Below the pieces are notes generated by a model. That model was not told where the DNA came from. It was given only the letters and a program-made list of their open reading frames with translations, and ran no database searches. Positions 25,886-34,818 of a DNA stretch of 64,000 nt are shown piece by piece. The first letter of the stretch is position 1; each line of letters starts with the position of its first letter. This DNA is from UBA1672 sp964352665 (GTDB taxonomy: Bacteria > Pseudomonadota > Alphaproteobacteria > Micavibrionales > Micavibrionaceae), in assembly GCA_964352665.1 (NCBI GenBank), contig CAYGSJ010000002.1:62001-126000 (forward strand), written 5' to 3'. The position numbers and the translations under genes were made by a program.

Positions 25886-25910
25886 AGATCAAAAAACGAG
25901 AGTAGGCATT

Positions 25911-26633
25911 ATGAGCGGACAACCGTTTTTATTTGATAACCATGTATTTGACGATGATCCTCTAATTGGTATGGAGGATAAGGAAAGACCTGAGTTTTCA
26001 AAAACCGAGCTTGAAGCTGCAACAAAAAAATTCTATGAGGATGGGAAAAAAGCAGGACTTGAAGAGGCACAAAATTCTCTAAGAACTCAAATACTTGGTC
26101 TACTACAAAAAATAGAGCGCGACATGACCATATTATTTGCTGCCGAATATGACCGATATGAAAAATATGAACAGGAATCAGTGCACCTCGCGTATGAAAT
26201 CCTTAAAAAAATGTTTCCATTCTGTCTTGAAACCTTCAGCGAACAAGAACTCGTGGCCTCAATTAAAAAAGCAGTAGAAAGCTGCAATACCCCTGAAAAA
26301 ATTAGGATTGAACTCCATGAAGATATGATAAAACCTTTGGAAGCGGAAATAAAAGATACTGAACAAACGCTTGAAAAGAACATAGATCTTGTTTCGAATA
26401 ATGCCCTACAACCATACGAGGCTCGCATTTTATGGCCGGATGGTGGTATCATTCTTAATCGAAATCAAATTGCTGAAAAAACCTTTGGTATCGTCAAGGA
26501 GGCACTTGCAGAGCGCGGCGTAAGCGTACATGATGATGAGATCATAGAAGAAGAGAACATAGAAAAGTCGGAAACCAGCCAAACAGAGAATACTGAAGCA
26601 GAACCCCCAGCAGGAGAGACGCAAAATGAGTGA
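25911..26633 (+). CDS. fliH: flagellar assembly protein FliH
   Basis: 240 residues from ATG 25911 (MSGQPFLFDNHVFDD); an in-frame TTG start upstream at 25,878 lies inside the sigma-54 promoter and is unlikely. The helical N-terminal half has KFYEDGKKAGLEEAQNSLRT, the Gly/Ala pattern of FliH. The C-terminal half (ELVASIKKAVESCN, IRIELHEDM, ARILWPDGGIILNRN) follows the FliH/YscL layout. It ends with a long Glu-rich tail. FliH regulates the FliI ATPase (40,753). It overlaps fliN by 8 bp. Confidence 0.85.
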   Translation: MSGQPFLFDNHVFDDDPLIGMEDKERPEFSKTELEAATKKFYEDGKKAGLEEAQNSLRTQILGLLQKIERDMTILFAAEYDRYEKYEQESVHLAYEILKKMFPFCLETFSEQELVASIKKAVESCNTPEKIRIELHEDMIKPLEAEIKDTEQTLEKNIDLVSNNALQPYEARILWPDGGIILNRNQIAEKTFGIVKEALAERGVSVHDDEIIEEENIEKSETSQTENTEAEPPAGETQNE

Positions 26634-27024
26634 TGAAACAGAAACCCCTGAAGAAGCTCCGGAAGAGGCCGCCGCAGAAGGTGCCCCATCGGGAGGTGAT
26701 CTTAACCTAAGCGAAATTGAAGAAGCCCCCGAGTTACAAAAAACCGGTGGCCCGGACTTTGCCATTGGCGAACCGATGGCAAATGACGTGAGCGCAATTT
26801 ACGATATCCCCGTTAATGTCTCTGCCGTTTTGGGCAGATCTACGATGCAGGTAAGTCAATTATTGAAACTTGGCCGTGGTGCCGTTATAGAATTGGATAG
26901 AAAAGTCGGTGAAGCAATTGATATCTACGTTAATAATCGTCTTGTCGCACGTGGAGAAGTTGTCGTGGTAGAAGACAGACTGGGTATTACTATGACAGAA
27001 ATTGTAAAATCTGATCGCACATAG
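26626..27024 (+). CDS. fliN: flagellar motor switch protein FliN
   Basis: 132 residues. An acidic N-terminus (EAPEEAAAEG) is followed by a SpoA domain: IYDIPVNVSAVLGRSTMQVS, LLKLGRGAVIELDRKVGEAI, DIYVNNRLVARGEVVVVEDR and LGITMTEIV. It forms the base of the C-ring with FliM. Overlaps fliH by 8 bp. Confidence 0.96.
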   Translation: MSDETETPEEAPEEAAAEGAPSGGDLNLSEIEEAPELQKTGGPDFAIGEPMANDVSAIYDIPVNVSAVLGRSTMQVSQLLKLGRGAVIELDRKVGEAIDIYVNNRLVARGEVVVVEDRLGITMTEIVKSDRT

Positions 27025-27072
27025 AATATGTTATAATATTTATGCAACCTTAGAAAAAGGATAAGCTTCGAT

Positions 27073-27924
27073 ATGGCAGAGGCAGAGGCAGAACAACAAA
27101 ATCAGCAAGAAAACATAAAGGTACCTACGGTTACCGTGCCGAATGCAGTTTCAAGACCCGATTTTGCAACAATCCTCGGACTTGTTCTTTCATTTGGCCT
27201 TATAGGGGGTGCTATTGCAATTGGTCAAAGTGACGCACAATTCTTTAACATGCCTTCTGTCCTGATCGTTATTTTTGGAACCATAACCGCCACATGTATT
27301 TCATTTACAGGGTTTGAACTCTCCGAATCCGGCACGGTAATATCACGTGCGCTCTTTCGCCCTATTCGTAATTTTTCCGGTCTCGCAACAAGCATGATGG
27401 ACCTTGCAGTAATTGCGCGCAAAAAAGGGGTGCTTGCCTTGTCAATGTATGAAACCCAGACCGCAAAAGAGCCCTTTCTAAAGCATGCCCTCGGTATCGT
27501 CGTAGATGGTTATAATGCCGAAGACGTAAGACGGATTTTGCAGCAGGACATTGACCTTGAGGAAGAACGCCAAAAACGCGCGGCAGGCATCTTGCGCCGC
27601 GGCTCCGAAGTTGCCCCTGCGATGGGGTTGATCGGAACACTAGTAGGACTTGTTCAAATGCTGGCCAATCTGGAAGATCCCGAGACAATCGGCCCCGCCA
27701 TGGCCGTTGCACTTTTAACAACGTTCTATGGTGCCATTCTTGGTACCGTTGTGCTTGCCCCGCTTGCCGCTAAAATTGAAAAGAATGCCTCAGATGACGT
27801 AACCGCAAAAACGATGGCCTTGCGCACATCGATGTCGATTATAAAGCAAGAAAATCCCAGAAATCTTGAAATGCTGTTGAATGCCCTTCTTCCACCATCA
27901 CAGCGCATACGCTATTTCGACTAA
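27073..27924 (+). CDS. motA: flagellar motor stator protein MotA (PomA-like)
   Basis: 283 residues. Four membrane helices are visible: about 31-50, 58-77, 183-205 and 218-240. AGILRRGSEVAPAMGLIGTL carries the conserved Pro of helix 3, and AVALLTTFYGAILGTVVLAP is helix 4. The cytoplasmic loop between helices 2 and 3 holds the charged residues that contact FliG (ARKKGVLALS). Helix pattern and short loop resemble PomA more than E. coli MotA. It would pair with MotB at 2,074, some 25 kb away. Ribosome site AAAAAGGATAAG. It ends directly against a convergent gene. Confidence 0.93.
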   Translation: MAEAEAEQQNQQENIKVPTVTVPNAVSRPDFATILGLVLSFGLIGGAIAIGQSDAQFFNMPSVLIVIFGTITATCISFTGFELSESGTVISRALFRPIRNFSGLATSMMDLAVIARKKGVLALSMYETQTAKEPFLKHALGIVVDGYNAEDVRRILQQDIDLEEERQKRAAGILRRGSEVAPAMGLIGTLVGLVQMLANLEDPETIGPAMAVALLTTFYGAILGTVVLAPLAAKIEKNASDDVTAKTMALRTSMSIIKQENPRNLEMLLNALLPPSQRIRYFD

Positions 27925-28608
27925 TTACTTGGAAAGACGAAAGTCACCAACGACCATTAATCGGGGATGATTGCAAAGCGGCGCACGATGGACAAAGGCA
28001 CGCCTCTCCTTGAATTTTAACTTTCTTTCTATAAAATCCACGATAAAATTCAGGGGCTTGTTTCGAACACGTGCTTTCCAGATGTCGCCTTTTCTGAATT
28101 GAAAAACTTCGGCCTTGTCACCATAAACCACATCATGGCCGACAACCTCTGTTACATCGTCATTCTTTATATACTCCGTAACCGGATCGTTATAGCAGGT
28201 CATATACCGGTCAAAATTTTGCTCCAGCCCGTCAACATGGAATTTATGGGTTCTGCTATCCTCTGTATATCCTGTCAAAACCCTCATATGGCAACGCACC
28301 CCGCCAGATTGAAAAAATTCCATATCGGCTAGAATTATATCAACGCATTGAATAAGTGCAGAATCGTTCAAGGTCCTTTTGAACACCTCTATTTTTTCTT
28401 TTTCGTCGTATTTTATAAAAATTTCTTTCTCATCCAGACCGAAATACACCGCCATTACCTTTGCAAGCGTATCAAAATCCCCTGATAACTGTCTGGGATA
28501 CAACACAACATTTGCAATAGGATCAAAGTCGGTCGTCAGAAAAGAACATAAATCGCTCACGACCTTTATTCTGTTATAACCCTCTGGTATATAATTCTGT
28601 GGTGTCAT
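27925..28608 (-). CDS. DUF1826-like protein, possible metal-dependent oxygenase fold
   Basis: 227 residues. The C-terminal half has the pattern HVDGLEQNFDRYMTCYND: H124-x-D126, R134, then an AFVHRAP...HPRLMVVGDF end with H207 and R216. This spacing resembles the DUF1826 family, whose H-x-D...H arrangement suggests a cupin-like metal site. Function unknown. It is the only non-flagellar gene between motA and flbD, with zero bases between its stop and that of motA. A second protein with the same pattern lies at 62,590. Assignment is from motif spacing and is moderate. Confidence 0.55.
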   Translation of the reverse strand: MTPQNYIPEGYNRIKVVSDLCSFLTTDFDPIANVVLYPRQLSGDFDTLAKVMAVYFGLDEKEIFIKYDEKEKIEVFKRTLNDSALIQCVDIILADMEFFQSGGVRCHMRVLTGYTEDSRTHKFHVDGLEQNFDRYMTCYNDPVTEYIKNDDVTEVVGHDVVYGDKAEVFQFRKGDIWKARVRNKPLNFIVDFIERKLKFKERRAFVHRAPLCNHPRLMVVGDFRLSK

Positions 28609-28680
28609 AAGATGGTATTGTACTGTAAAAAGGTTGCAGGAAAGTAAACACGTACTTGTTTTTTCAGGAGCATAACACTA

Positions 28681-30066
28681 ATGCGTTTAATGATTATCGG
28701 TCGTCTGGATGGACATATTTCTCTGGCAGGTAAAATAGCCCTTCAACGTGGAGCAAAAGTCGTTCATTGCGAGGATATAGATCAAGCCATGGGCGCTCTT
28801 CTCAATGGAAAGAGCGCAGATCTTGCCATGGTCGATGTAAAACAGAAAATCGGTGAATTTATTGAACGCCTGAAAAAAGAACGTATTCATATGCCTGTTG
28901 TTGCATGTGGTATCGGAACGGATGCACAATCCGCTGTAAAGGCCATTCAACAAGGTGCAAAAGAATATATCCCCCTGCCACCCGATGCAGAATTGATCGC
29001 AGCAGTAATAGAAGCAGTCACAGAAGAGAACAACGATATGGTGGCGACTGATCCGGCTATGAAAGCCGTCACTGTTCTTGCAGACAAAATCGCGCCGAGT
29101 GAGGCAACAGTCCTGATTACAGGTGAGTCAGGCACCGGTAAGGAAGTAATGTCCCGCTACATCCACAATAAATCAAAGCGAAAAAATGCCCCGTTTATTG
29201 CGGTAAATTGTGCTGCCATTCCTGAAAACCTTCTGGAGTCAGAACTATTTGGACATGAGAAAGGCGCCTTCACAGGGGCAACAGCCCGACGCATCGGTAA
29301 ATTCGAAGAAGCACACACAGGGACAATATTGCTGGATGAAGTGACAGAAATGCACCCCCTCCTTCAGGCCAAATTCCTACGTGCCATTCAGGAAAAAGAA
29401 ATTACACGTGTCGGCAGCAATGACTCAGTCAAGGTTGATGTCCGCATTCTTGCCACCTCAAACCGTAATCTGGAAGAGTCGGTTAAGAAAGGTGAATTCC
29501 GCGAAGACCTGTATTTTCGCCTTAATGTCGTAAATATACCCCTACCACCACTGAGGGACCGCCCAACAGACATTACAAGACTAGCCCAGCTTTTTGCCGA
29601 TAAATATTCCGAAGCCAATGGTATTGAACGTAAAAAAATATCCACCGCTGCAGAAGAAAAACTAAAAGCCTGCACATGGCGTGGTAATATCCGTGAACTT
29701 GAAAACACAATGCACCGCGCAATTCTCATGGCCGCACAAGACGAAATAGAGGCCGAAGCAATCTTCATACAAGGCAACTTATCTCCGGCACCAAAAACGC
29801 AGCCTGCCGCAAACGCGCCAGACCCTGCCGGCGTCTCCGGCGCAGGACAAGATAATTCTATCCAAAACCCCGGTGGCGTGGAAACTATGATTGGCCGCAC
29901 AATTGCCGATGTAGAACGCGATATGATCCTGAATACGCTGGACCATTGCCTTGGAAACCGCACGCACGCGGCTAATATCCTTGGCATATCGATCCGCACA
30001 CTCCGTAACAAGCTAAATCAATACAAAGAAGACGGCGAAAACATCCCTGCTGCTGGCGGTGGTTAA
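28681..30066 (+). CDS. flbD: sigma-54-dependent flagellar activator FlbD
   Basis: 461 residues, close to Caulobacter FlbD. The receiver-like domain (1-115) lacks the acidic pair (MIIGRLDGH instead of a V-D-D start) and the usual Lys-Pro, so it is degenerate. The AAA+ domain has Walker A GESGTGKE (148-155), the sigma-54 loop GAFTGA (195-200), Walker B GTILLDE and FREDLYFRLNV. A Fis-type helix-turn-helix lies at the end (NRTHAANILGISIRTLRNKL). It should drive the sigma-54 sites at 7,412, 12,239 and 25,870, with FliX (11,597) as regulator. Ribosome site CAGGAG. Confidence 0.93.
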   Translation: MRLMIIGRLDGHISLAGKIALQRGAKVVHCEDIDQAMGALLNGKSADLAMVDVKQKIGEFIERLKKERIHMPVVACGIGTDAQSAVKAIQQGAKEYIPLPPDAELIAAVIEAVTEENNDMVATDPAMKAVTVLADKIAPSEATVLITGESGTGKEVMSRYIHNKSKRKNAPFIAVNCAAIPENLLESELFGHEKGAFTGATARRIGKFEEAHTGTILLDEVTEMHPLLQAKFLRAIQEKEITRVGSNDSVKVDVRILATSNRNLEESVKKGEFREDLYFRLNVVNIPLPPLRDRPTDITRLAQLFADKYSEANGIERKKISTAAEEKLKACTWRGNIRELENTMHRAILMAAQDEIEAEAIFIQGNLSPAPKTQPAANAPDPAGVSGAGQDNSIQNPGGVETMIGRTIADVERDMILNTLDHCLGNRTHAANILGISIRTLRNKLNQYKEDGENIPAAGGG

Positions 30067-30191
30067 TTGCCCCTCTGAAAACACTATATTATTTGCATGT
30101 TGATTAAGGCAGAGGTAATATAAATATGCTGCATGTCTTGCAGTGCTTTTGTGCGTCCGCATATTTACACCTTTAGCGTAAACAGAGGCTT

Positions 30192-32330
30192 ATGGCTGAA
30201 AATTTACCATCTACGCAAACCGTTTCTCCCGCCGCAGTAACAACTGCCGGTGAGTCTGCTACTGCAGGATTTGACAGCTCCTTGCTCATGCGTACAGATA
30301 TCATGTTTGCTCTGGGCATTATCGCTATCATTCTTTTCATGCTCGTGCCAATGCCTACCGTGCTGCTGGACGCAGGGTTAGCTGTTTCGGTAACATTCGC
30401 TGTTCTTATCCTGATGACAGTCCTGTTTATTCGTGCTCCGCTCGAATTTTCAACTTTTCCAACGATCCTGTTGGTGGCAACCTCCATGCGCTTGGGGTTA
30501 AATATTGCCTCCACAAGGCTAATTCTTGAATACGGTCATACAGGAACGGGGGCTGCTGGCGGCGTTATTGAAGCTTTCGGAACCTTTATCATTGGCAGCA
30601 ACTATGTCATTGGAGCTATCGTTTTTGGTATTCTGGTTATCGTAAACTTTGTTGTTATTACAAAAGGTTCTGGTCGTATTGCAGAGGTTGCAGCGCGTTT
30701 CACTCTTGACTCTATGCCGGGTAAGCAAATGGCAATCGATAGCGACCTATCCGCCGGAATGATTACCGAAGACGAGGCGCGGGCGCGGCGTAAATATCTC
30801 GAATCGGAAAGCACATTTTTCGGGGCCATGGACGGTGCCGCAAAATTCGTCCGTGGCGATGCCATAGCAGGCCTCTTAATCGTGTTTGTAAATATTATCG
30901 GTGGTATTGTAATCGGCACGGTGATGGAAGATATGACCCTTGCCGAGGCCGCCTCTAACTACACAATTCTTACCATCGGCGACGGACTGGTCAGCCAGAT
31001 CCCCGCCCTGATTATTTCTGTTTCCGCAGGTCTTTTGGTATCAAAGGCAGGTGTTGAAGGTTCTGCCGAACAAGCCTTGCTAGAACAACTTGGCCGCTAT
31101 CCAACAGCATTAGGCATGAGTTCTGCACTTATGTTGGTACTTGGCTTGGTGCCTGCCATTCCATTCATTCCATTTTTTACACTCTCTGCCATCACCGGAA
31201 CAATGGCTTTTTATGCCCTACAACGGAACCAAAAGGCCGAGCGCGTGGCTCAGGAAAGCGAACGCATCAGTGCCGAGGGCAAGCCCAAACCGGCAGAAGA
31301 GCCTATCTCGAAAGCTTTAGCTATGGACATCATCCGGCTTGAGCTTGGATACGGGCTTTTGCCCCTTGTACAAGGTGATGGAGGAAACAAGTTAACCGAT
31401 CAGATTAAAGGCCTAAGACGCCAGCTTGCAGAAGATATGGGCTACGTTCTTCCTGCAGTACGTATACAGGATAATCTTCAACTCGCTGCAAATGATTACG
31501 TAGTCAGCATAAAGGAAATTGATGCCGGACGCGGTGATGTACGTCCAAGTATGCTTATGTGTATGGATCCCAACGGCGATCCCATAACCATGCCCGGTGA
31601 AAACACAATAGAACCAACATTTGGCCTGCCTGCAATGTGGATCAGCGAGCAATACAGAGAAGAGGCACATTTCAAAGGCTATACTGTTGTCGATGCCCCT
31701 ACGGTTATAACAACACATATAACAGAGATTATAAAAGACAATATGCCTGATCTTCTCAACTTCTCTGAGACCCAAAAACTTCTTGATGAACTCCCCCAGG
31801 ATTACCAAAAGCTTGTCGCCGATGTCGTCCCCGGGCAAGTAAACGTCGGAAGCCTCCAGCGGATCCTTCAGAATCTTCTGGCCGAACGTGTTTCAATTCG
31901 TGATTTGCCTACAATTCTAGAGGGTATAGCCGAGGCCGCCGCCTACACCAAGAATATTGCAAGGATTACAGAACATGTCCGGACAAGATTGGCCCGACAG
32001 CTTTCAGATACCAACACTGATCCTTCCGGCATACTTATTCTTCTCACGCTCTCTCCTGATTGGGAACAGGCTTTCATGGAAGCTCTGGTTGGTGATGGAG
32101 AAGAAAAACAACTTGCCATGCCCCCCACACGATTGCAGGAGTTTATATCCTCGGTAAGAGATCGTTTTGATGAATTTGCACCACAAGGCATTACACCAAT
32201 CTTGCTGACCTCACCTATAATACGCCCCTATGTCAGATCGGTAATCGAGCGCTTCAGGCCGCAAACAGTTGTGATGTCGCAAAATGAAATACATCCCAAG
32301 GCAAAAATAAAAACAGTAGGACAAATTTAG
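30192..32330 (+). CDS. flhA: flagellar export apparatus protein FlhA
   Basis: 712 residues. About eight membrane helices fill residues 38-330, with the FHIPEP-type region RLGLNIASTRLIL and GSGRIAEVAARFTLDSMPGK, QMAIDSDLSAGMI. The cytoplasmic domain has EPISKALAMDIIRLELGYGL, IQDNLQLAANDYVVSIKEID and QRILQNLLAERVSIRDLPTI. FlhA is the export gate's ring and docking platform. Its stop overlaps a convergent gene by 4 bp. Confidence 0.97.
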   Translation: MAENLPSTQTVSPAAVTTAGESATAGFDSSLLMRTDIMFALGIIAIILFMLVPMPTVLLDAGLAVSVTFAVLILMTVLFIRAPLEFSTFPTILLVATSMRLGLNIASTRLILEYGHTGTGAAGGVIEAFGTFIIGSNYVIGAIVFGILVIVNFVVITKGSGRIAEVAARFTLDSMPGKQMAIDSDLSAGMITEDEARARRKYLESESTFFGAMDGAAKFVRGDAIAGLLIVFVNIIGGIVIGTVMEDMTLAEAASNYTILTIGDGLVSQIPALIISVSAGLLVSKAGVEGSAEQALLEQLGRYPTALGMSSALMLVLGLVPAIPFIPFFTLSAITGTMAFYALQRNQKAERVAQESERISAEGKPKPAEEPISKALAMDIIRLELGYGLLPLVQGDGGNKLTDQIKGLRRQLAEDMGYVLPAVRIQDNLQLAANDYVVSIKEIDAGRGDVRPSMLMCMDPNGDPITMPGENTIEPTFGLPAMWISEQYREEAHFKGYTVVDAPTVITTHITEIIKDNMPDLLNFSETQKLLDELPQDYQKLVADVVPGQVNVGSLQRILQNLLAERVSIRDLPTILEGIAEAAAYTKNIARITEHVRTRLARQLSDTNTDPSGILILLTLSPDWEQAFMEALVGDGEEKQLAMPPTRLQEFISSVRDRFDEFAPQGITPILLTSPIIRPYVRSVIERFRPQTVVMSQNEIHPKAKIKTVGQI

Positions 32331-33430
32331 GGCTCTGGACTTTGTGCAATCTCATCAAGTGCATGCCCTAATTCCGCTCTGAGCTTTTCAGGAACCGATT
32401 GCACGGTACCAACAGCCGTGGCAAGAAAGAGTATATTGAAATGGGGCGTTAGTTCCAAATGCTTGGAAACTCCTACAATGTGCTTTGCTTCAGGCTTAGG
32501 GCTCCACGACGGTATGGATGTCGCCCCAAAGTCCTGTGGTCCGGAAACCAGAAAATGATGGAGACGGTCATCTTGTTCCGACTGCTGCCATAATGCTCCC
32601 TGCTGATCTATCCCACTGGAATAAAGAATCATACCCAGATAAGGTTGCTGCCCTTCTCCGGAATAAATATCTGCAAGACTACCCGTATACAAAAATTCTC
32701 TTTTTTCATCACCAGCAACATGTAACCGCCCTGTTCGCAATAAAATAACCTGCACATCCCGCAACTGCTCGCTTAATGCGTCACAGGCTTGCTTCATATG
32801 AACATTTCTACTCACAATTCCAATGGCTTCCTCGTCACGTGTCATATCACCTGAGCCGTAATTTAACCTTACGACTGAGGGATGATCCCGTGTAATTTTC
32901 TCTGGGTCATACCCCAAAAGCCTTGCCGCCTCCTTAACAGACCCCATAGTGGCCACATCCCTCATATCCATTTTCGTGAAATCATACACACGGTGTGAGT
33001 CAACAAGAGCAATGGGAACACCCCAGCGCCGGAATACATCAACCAGAAGATTTTTACTCACACTCGCTCTTCTTGATAGCAGTGATGCTGCGGCAGGCGC
33101 GTAAACAGAACGCAATTCCTGCCCGCGCTCTGTTTGAAGATGCGCCAAAATTCTTTCTTTTCTTAGGCCTTGATAATGATGGGCAACATCTAATTCGAGA
33201 GAGTTTTCCGCCTGCTCTGCCGCATAGGCAAAACACACACCTTCATCACGCAAACGGCGCGCCAGATCTATCTCTGCAATAATATGGTTCGGATTATGGT
33301 GATTTACACCAATATTAACGACAAGCGGTTTTCCAGGCTCGACACAAGGCAAAACAGTTCTAATCTCTTCAACCATTTGTGTGGTTGCACTACGAATAGC
33401 ATCAGCATCTCTTTTATGCCTATCACCCAT
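32327..33430 (-). CDS. uncharacterised protein with GVNHH motif
   Basis: 367 residues; ATG 33430 with a good ribosome site (GGCGGGAAACA). No signal peptide or membrane helix. The N-terminal part has VVNIGVNHHNPNHIIAEIDL and ARRLRDEGVCFAYAAEQAEN; the middle has VQVILLRTGRLHVAGDE. The G-x-x-H near a Glu pair, and a later G-R-L-H, loosely recall the Tiki/ChaN-type enzymes, but I cannot assign a family. It is convergent with flhA (4-bp overlap) and followed on its strand by nothing of its own operon. Function not inferred. Confidence 0.75.
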   Translation of the reverse strand: MGDRHKRDADAIRSATTQMVEEIRTVLPCVEPGKPLVVNIGVNHHNPNHIIAEIDLARRLRDEGVCFAYAAEQAENSLELDVAHHYQGLRKERILAHLQTERGQELRSVYAPAAASLLSRRASVSKNLLVDVFRRWGVPIALVDSHRVYDFTKMDMRDVATMGSVKEAARLLGYDPEKITRDHPSVVRLNYGSGDMTRDEEAIGIVSRNVHMKQACDALSEQLRDVQVILLRTGRLHVAGDEKREFLYTGSLADIYSGEGQQPYLGMILYSSGIDQQGALWQQSEQDDRLHHFLVSGPQDFGATSIPSWSPKPEAKHIVGVSKHLELTPHFNILFLATAVGTVQSVPEKLRAELGHALDEIAQSPEP

Positions 33431-33493
33431 TGTTTCCCGCCTAATTTATTATTTCTAGTATATTAAAGCAAAAGGAGAATTTTATCAAAAGTC

Positions 33494-34012
33494 CTAATTC
33501 AGGCTAAGAACAACATCCGCTGTACAGTCGTTTCTCAGGATCTTAATGGCGCCGCTATCAGATAAATCAAGGATGTCCTTACATAGCATGTCTTGTGTCC
33601 CGCTTCTTTTCACTGTCCCGTCAACCGAAAATGCCCCTTTTACTCTGTAAGAAACCCTCGACTGATTGCTGTCTAATGGTTCTGTGCCTAAAATCTCCGT
33701 TGTATAAAGGCTATAATCCAGAACGTCACTCGTATTCTTTAAGGCATCTATAAACGCAGATTTATCACGCTCTTCGGTAACCATTGGGGCTGAGCTCCCC
33801 TCTACTTTCCGCCTGATATTCATAATTGCATAGGCATTATCCGCAAGGTGATCGTAATAAAACATCACAATATCATTACCCCCCTTTATATTCAGGGCAT
33901 CAATCTCCTGATAGAACAATTGGATAATGCTTTCCCCGGAGTCCTGACCAAACCCCGAAGACGGTATAAAAACCAAAAATACTAATAGGAATAAAAGAAA
34001 TTTTTTTACCAT
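33494..34012 (-). CDS. small secreted protein, paralogue of the next gene
   Basis: 172 residues from ATG 34012; a GTG at 34,024 is also possible. Signal peptide (MVKKFLLFLLVFLVFIP, cleavage near SSGFG). The mature part starts SIIQLFYQEIDALNIKGGND and ends with a paired-Cys segment (DMLCKDILDLSDSGAIKILR, then NDC). The same order of motifs occurs in the protein at 34,028, so they are tandem paralogues. Both Cys are conserved between the two and may form a disulphide. Function unknown; placed among flagellar genes between flhA and flhF. Confidence 0.75.
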   Translation of the reverse strand: MVKKFLLFLLVFLVFIPSSGFGQDSGESIIQLFYQEIDALNIKGGNDIVMFYYDHLADNAYAIMNIRRKVEGSSAPMVTEERDKSAFIDALKNTSDVLDYSLYTTEILGTEPLDSNQSRVSYRVKGAFSVDGTVKRSGTQDMLCKDILDLSDSGAIKILRNDCTADVVLSLN

Positions 34013-34027
34013 CTCTGCAGACACGCT

Positions 34028-34597
34028 TTACTTCAGGGGCTCAATATTCACTTCAGCATGGCACACGCTTTCTCTAGCCTGAATCACATCTCCCGGCCCC
34101 AAGACAACAACACCATCACAAAACATGGATTGTTCGCTTCTCATCGGAACAATGCCTTGTGGAACGGGAATATCCAGGTGGAAAACAGAATGTGTACTAT
34201 CCTTAACCTTAGCAGATCTGCCATCACTCGCTATCTTTATCGATATAACCTTATTCTCTACAGACTTGATTTCACCGACTTCTTTACCCTTTTTTGTTTC
34301 TTGCAATAACTCGCTCCTAGTGTAGGTATTTTCCTGCTTCTGTGAGGGCGCGCCCTGCATATGGGTAATCATGAAAAGTTTGGTTGTAGCATCTTTGTGC
34401 AGATGCCTTTCCAGAAATTCAATAGTTACATCAGTGCCCAACATCTGTACTGCGGCAGACTGCTCGTAAAAAGCTTCTATACTCTGCTCTGTCAGCCGGG
34501 ATTCTGCTCTTGCATCTTGAGCCTTGAATATAGCGACGCTGAGCAAAACAGACGCCAGCAGACATAGCATAGCCTTGTATTGCAAAGGGTTTTTCAT
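34028..34597 (-). CDS. small secreted protein, paralogue of the 33,494 gene
   Basis: 189 residues, ATG 34597 after AGGAGA. Signal peptide ending near ARA (about residue 31). The mature part has SIEAFYEQSAAVQMLGTDVT and ends SMFCDGVVVLGPGDVIQARE, SVC. These match the companion gene in order and spacing. It is first in a two-gene unit, divergent from flhF. Periplasmic. I do not recognise a family; the fold may be NTF2-like, but this is a guess. Confidence 0.75.
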   Translation of the reverse strand: MKNPLQYKAMLCLLASVLLSVAIFKAQDARAESRLTEQSIEAFYEQSAAVQMLGTDVTIEFLERHLHKDATTKLFMITHMQGAPSQKQENTYTRSELLQETKKGKEVGEIKSVENKVISIKIASDGRSAKVKDSTHSVFHLDIPVPQGIVPMRSEQSMFCDGVVVLGPGDVIQARESVCHAEVNIEPLK

Positions 34598-34818
34598 AGA
34601 GTTCTCCTAAACTGTTCAACAAAGTCCCAGCATGAACACCCAGTCTAACATTTTTTTCGCTCGAAGACCTAGTATATGCTGCAAATACATTCTATAATTT
34701 AGTCTGATTCGGCACTCTAGTCGTTTGATTTATTTTCTTACACCAGTTTATTATGTAAGAATACGGTATAGACGATTCATCGCCGTAAAAATGAATACAA
34801 ATTGAGTAAACTCCTTCC
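34598..34818. other. divergent region upstream of flhF
   Basis: 221 bp, AT-rich. An inverted repeat CTTACA (34,737-34,742) / TGTAAG (34,754-34,759) lies about 60 bp before flhF and could be an operator. No sigma-54 or CtrA box found. Confidence 0.4.
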
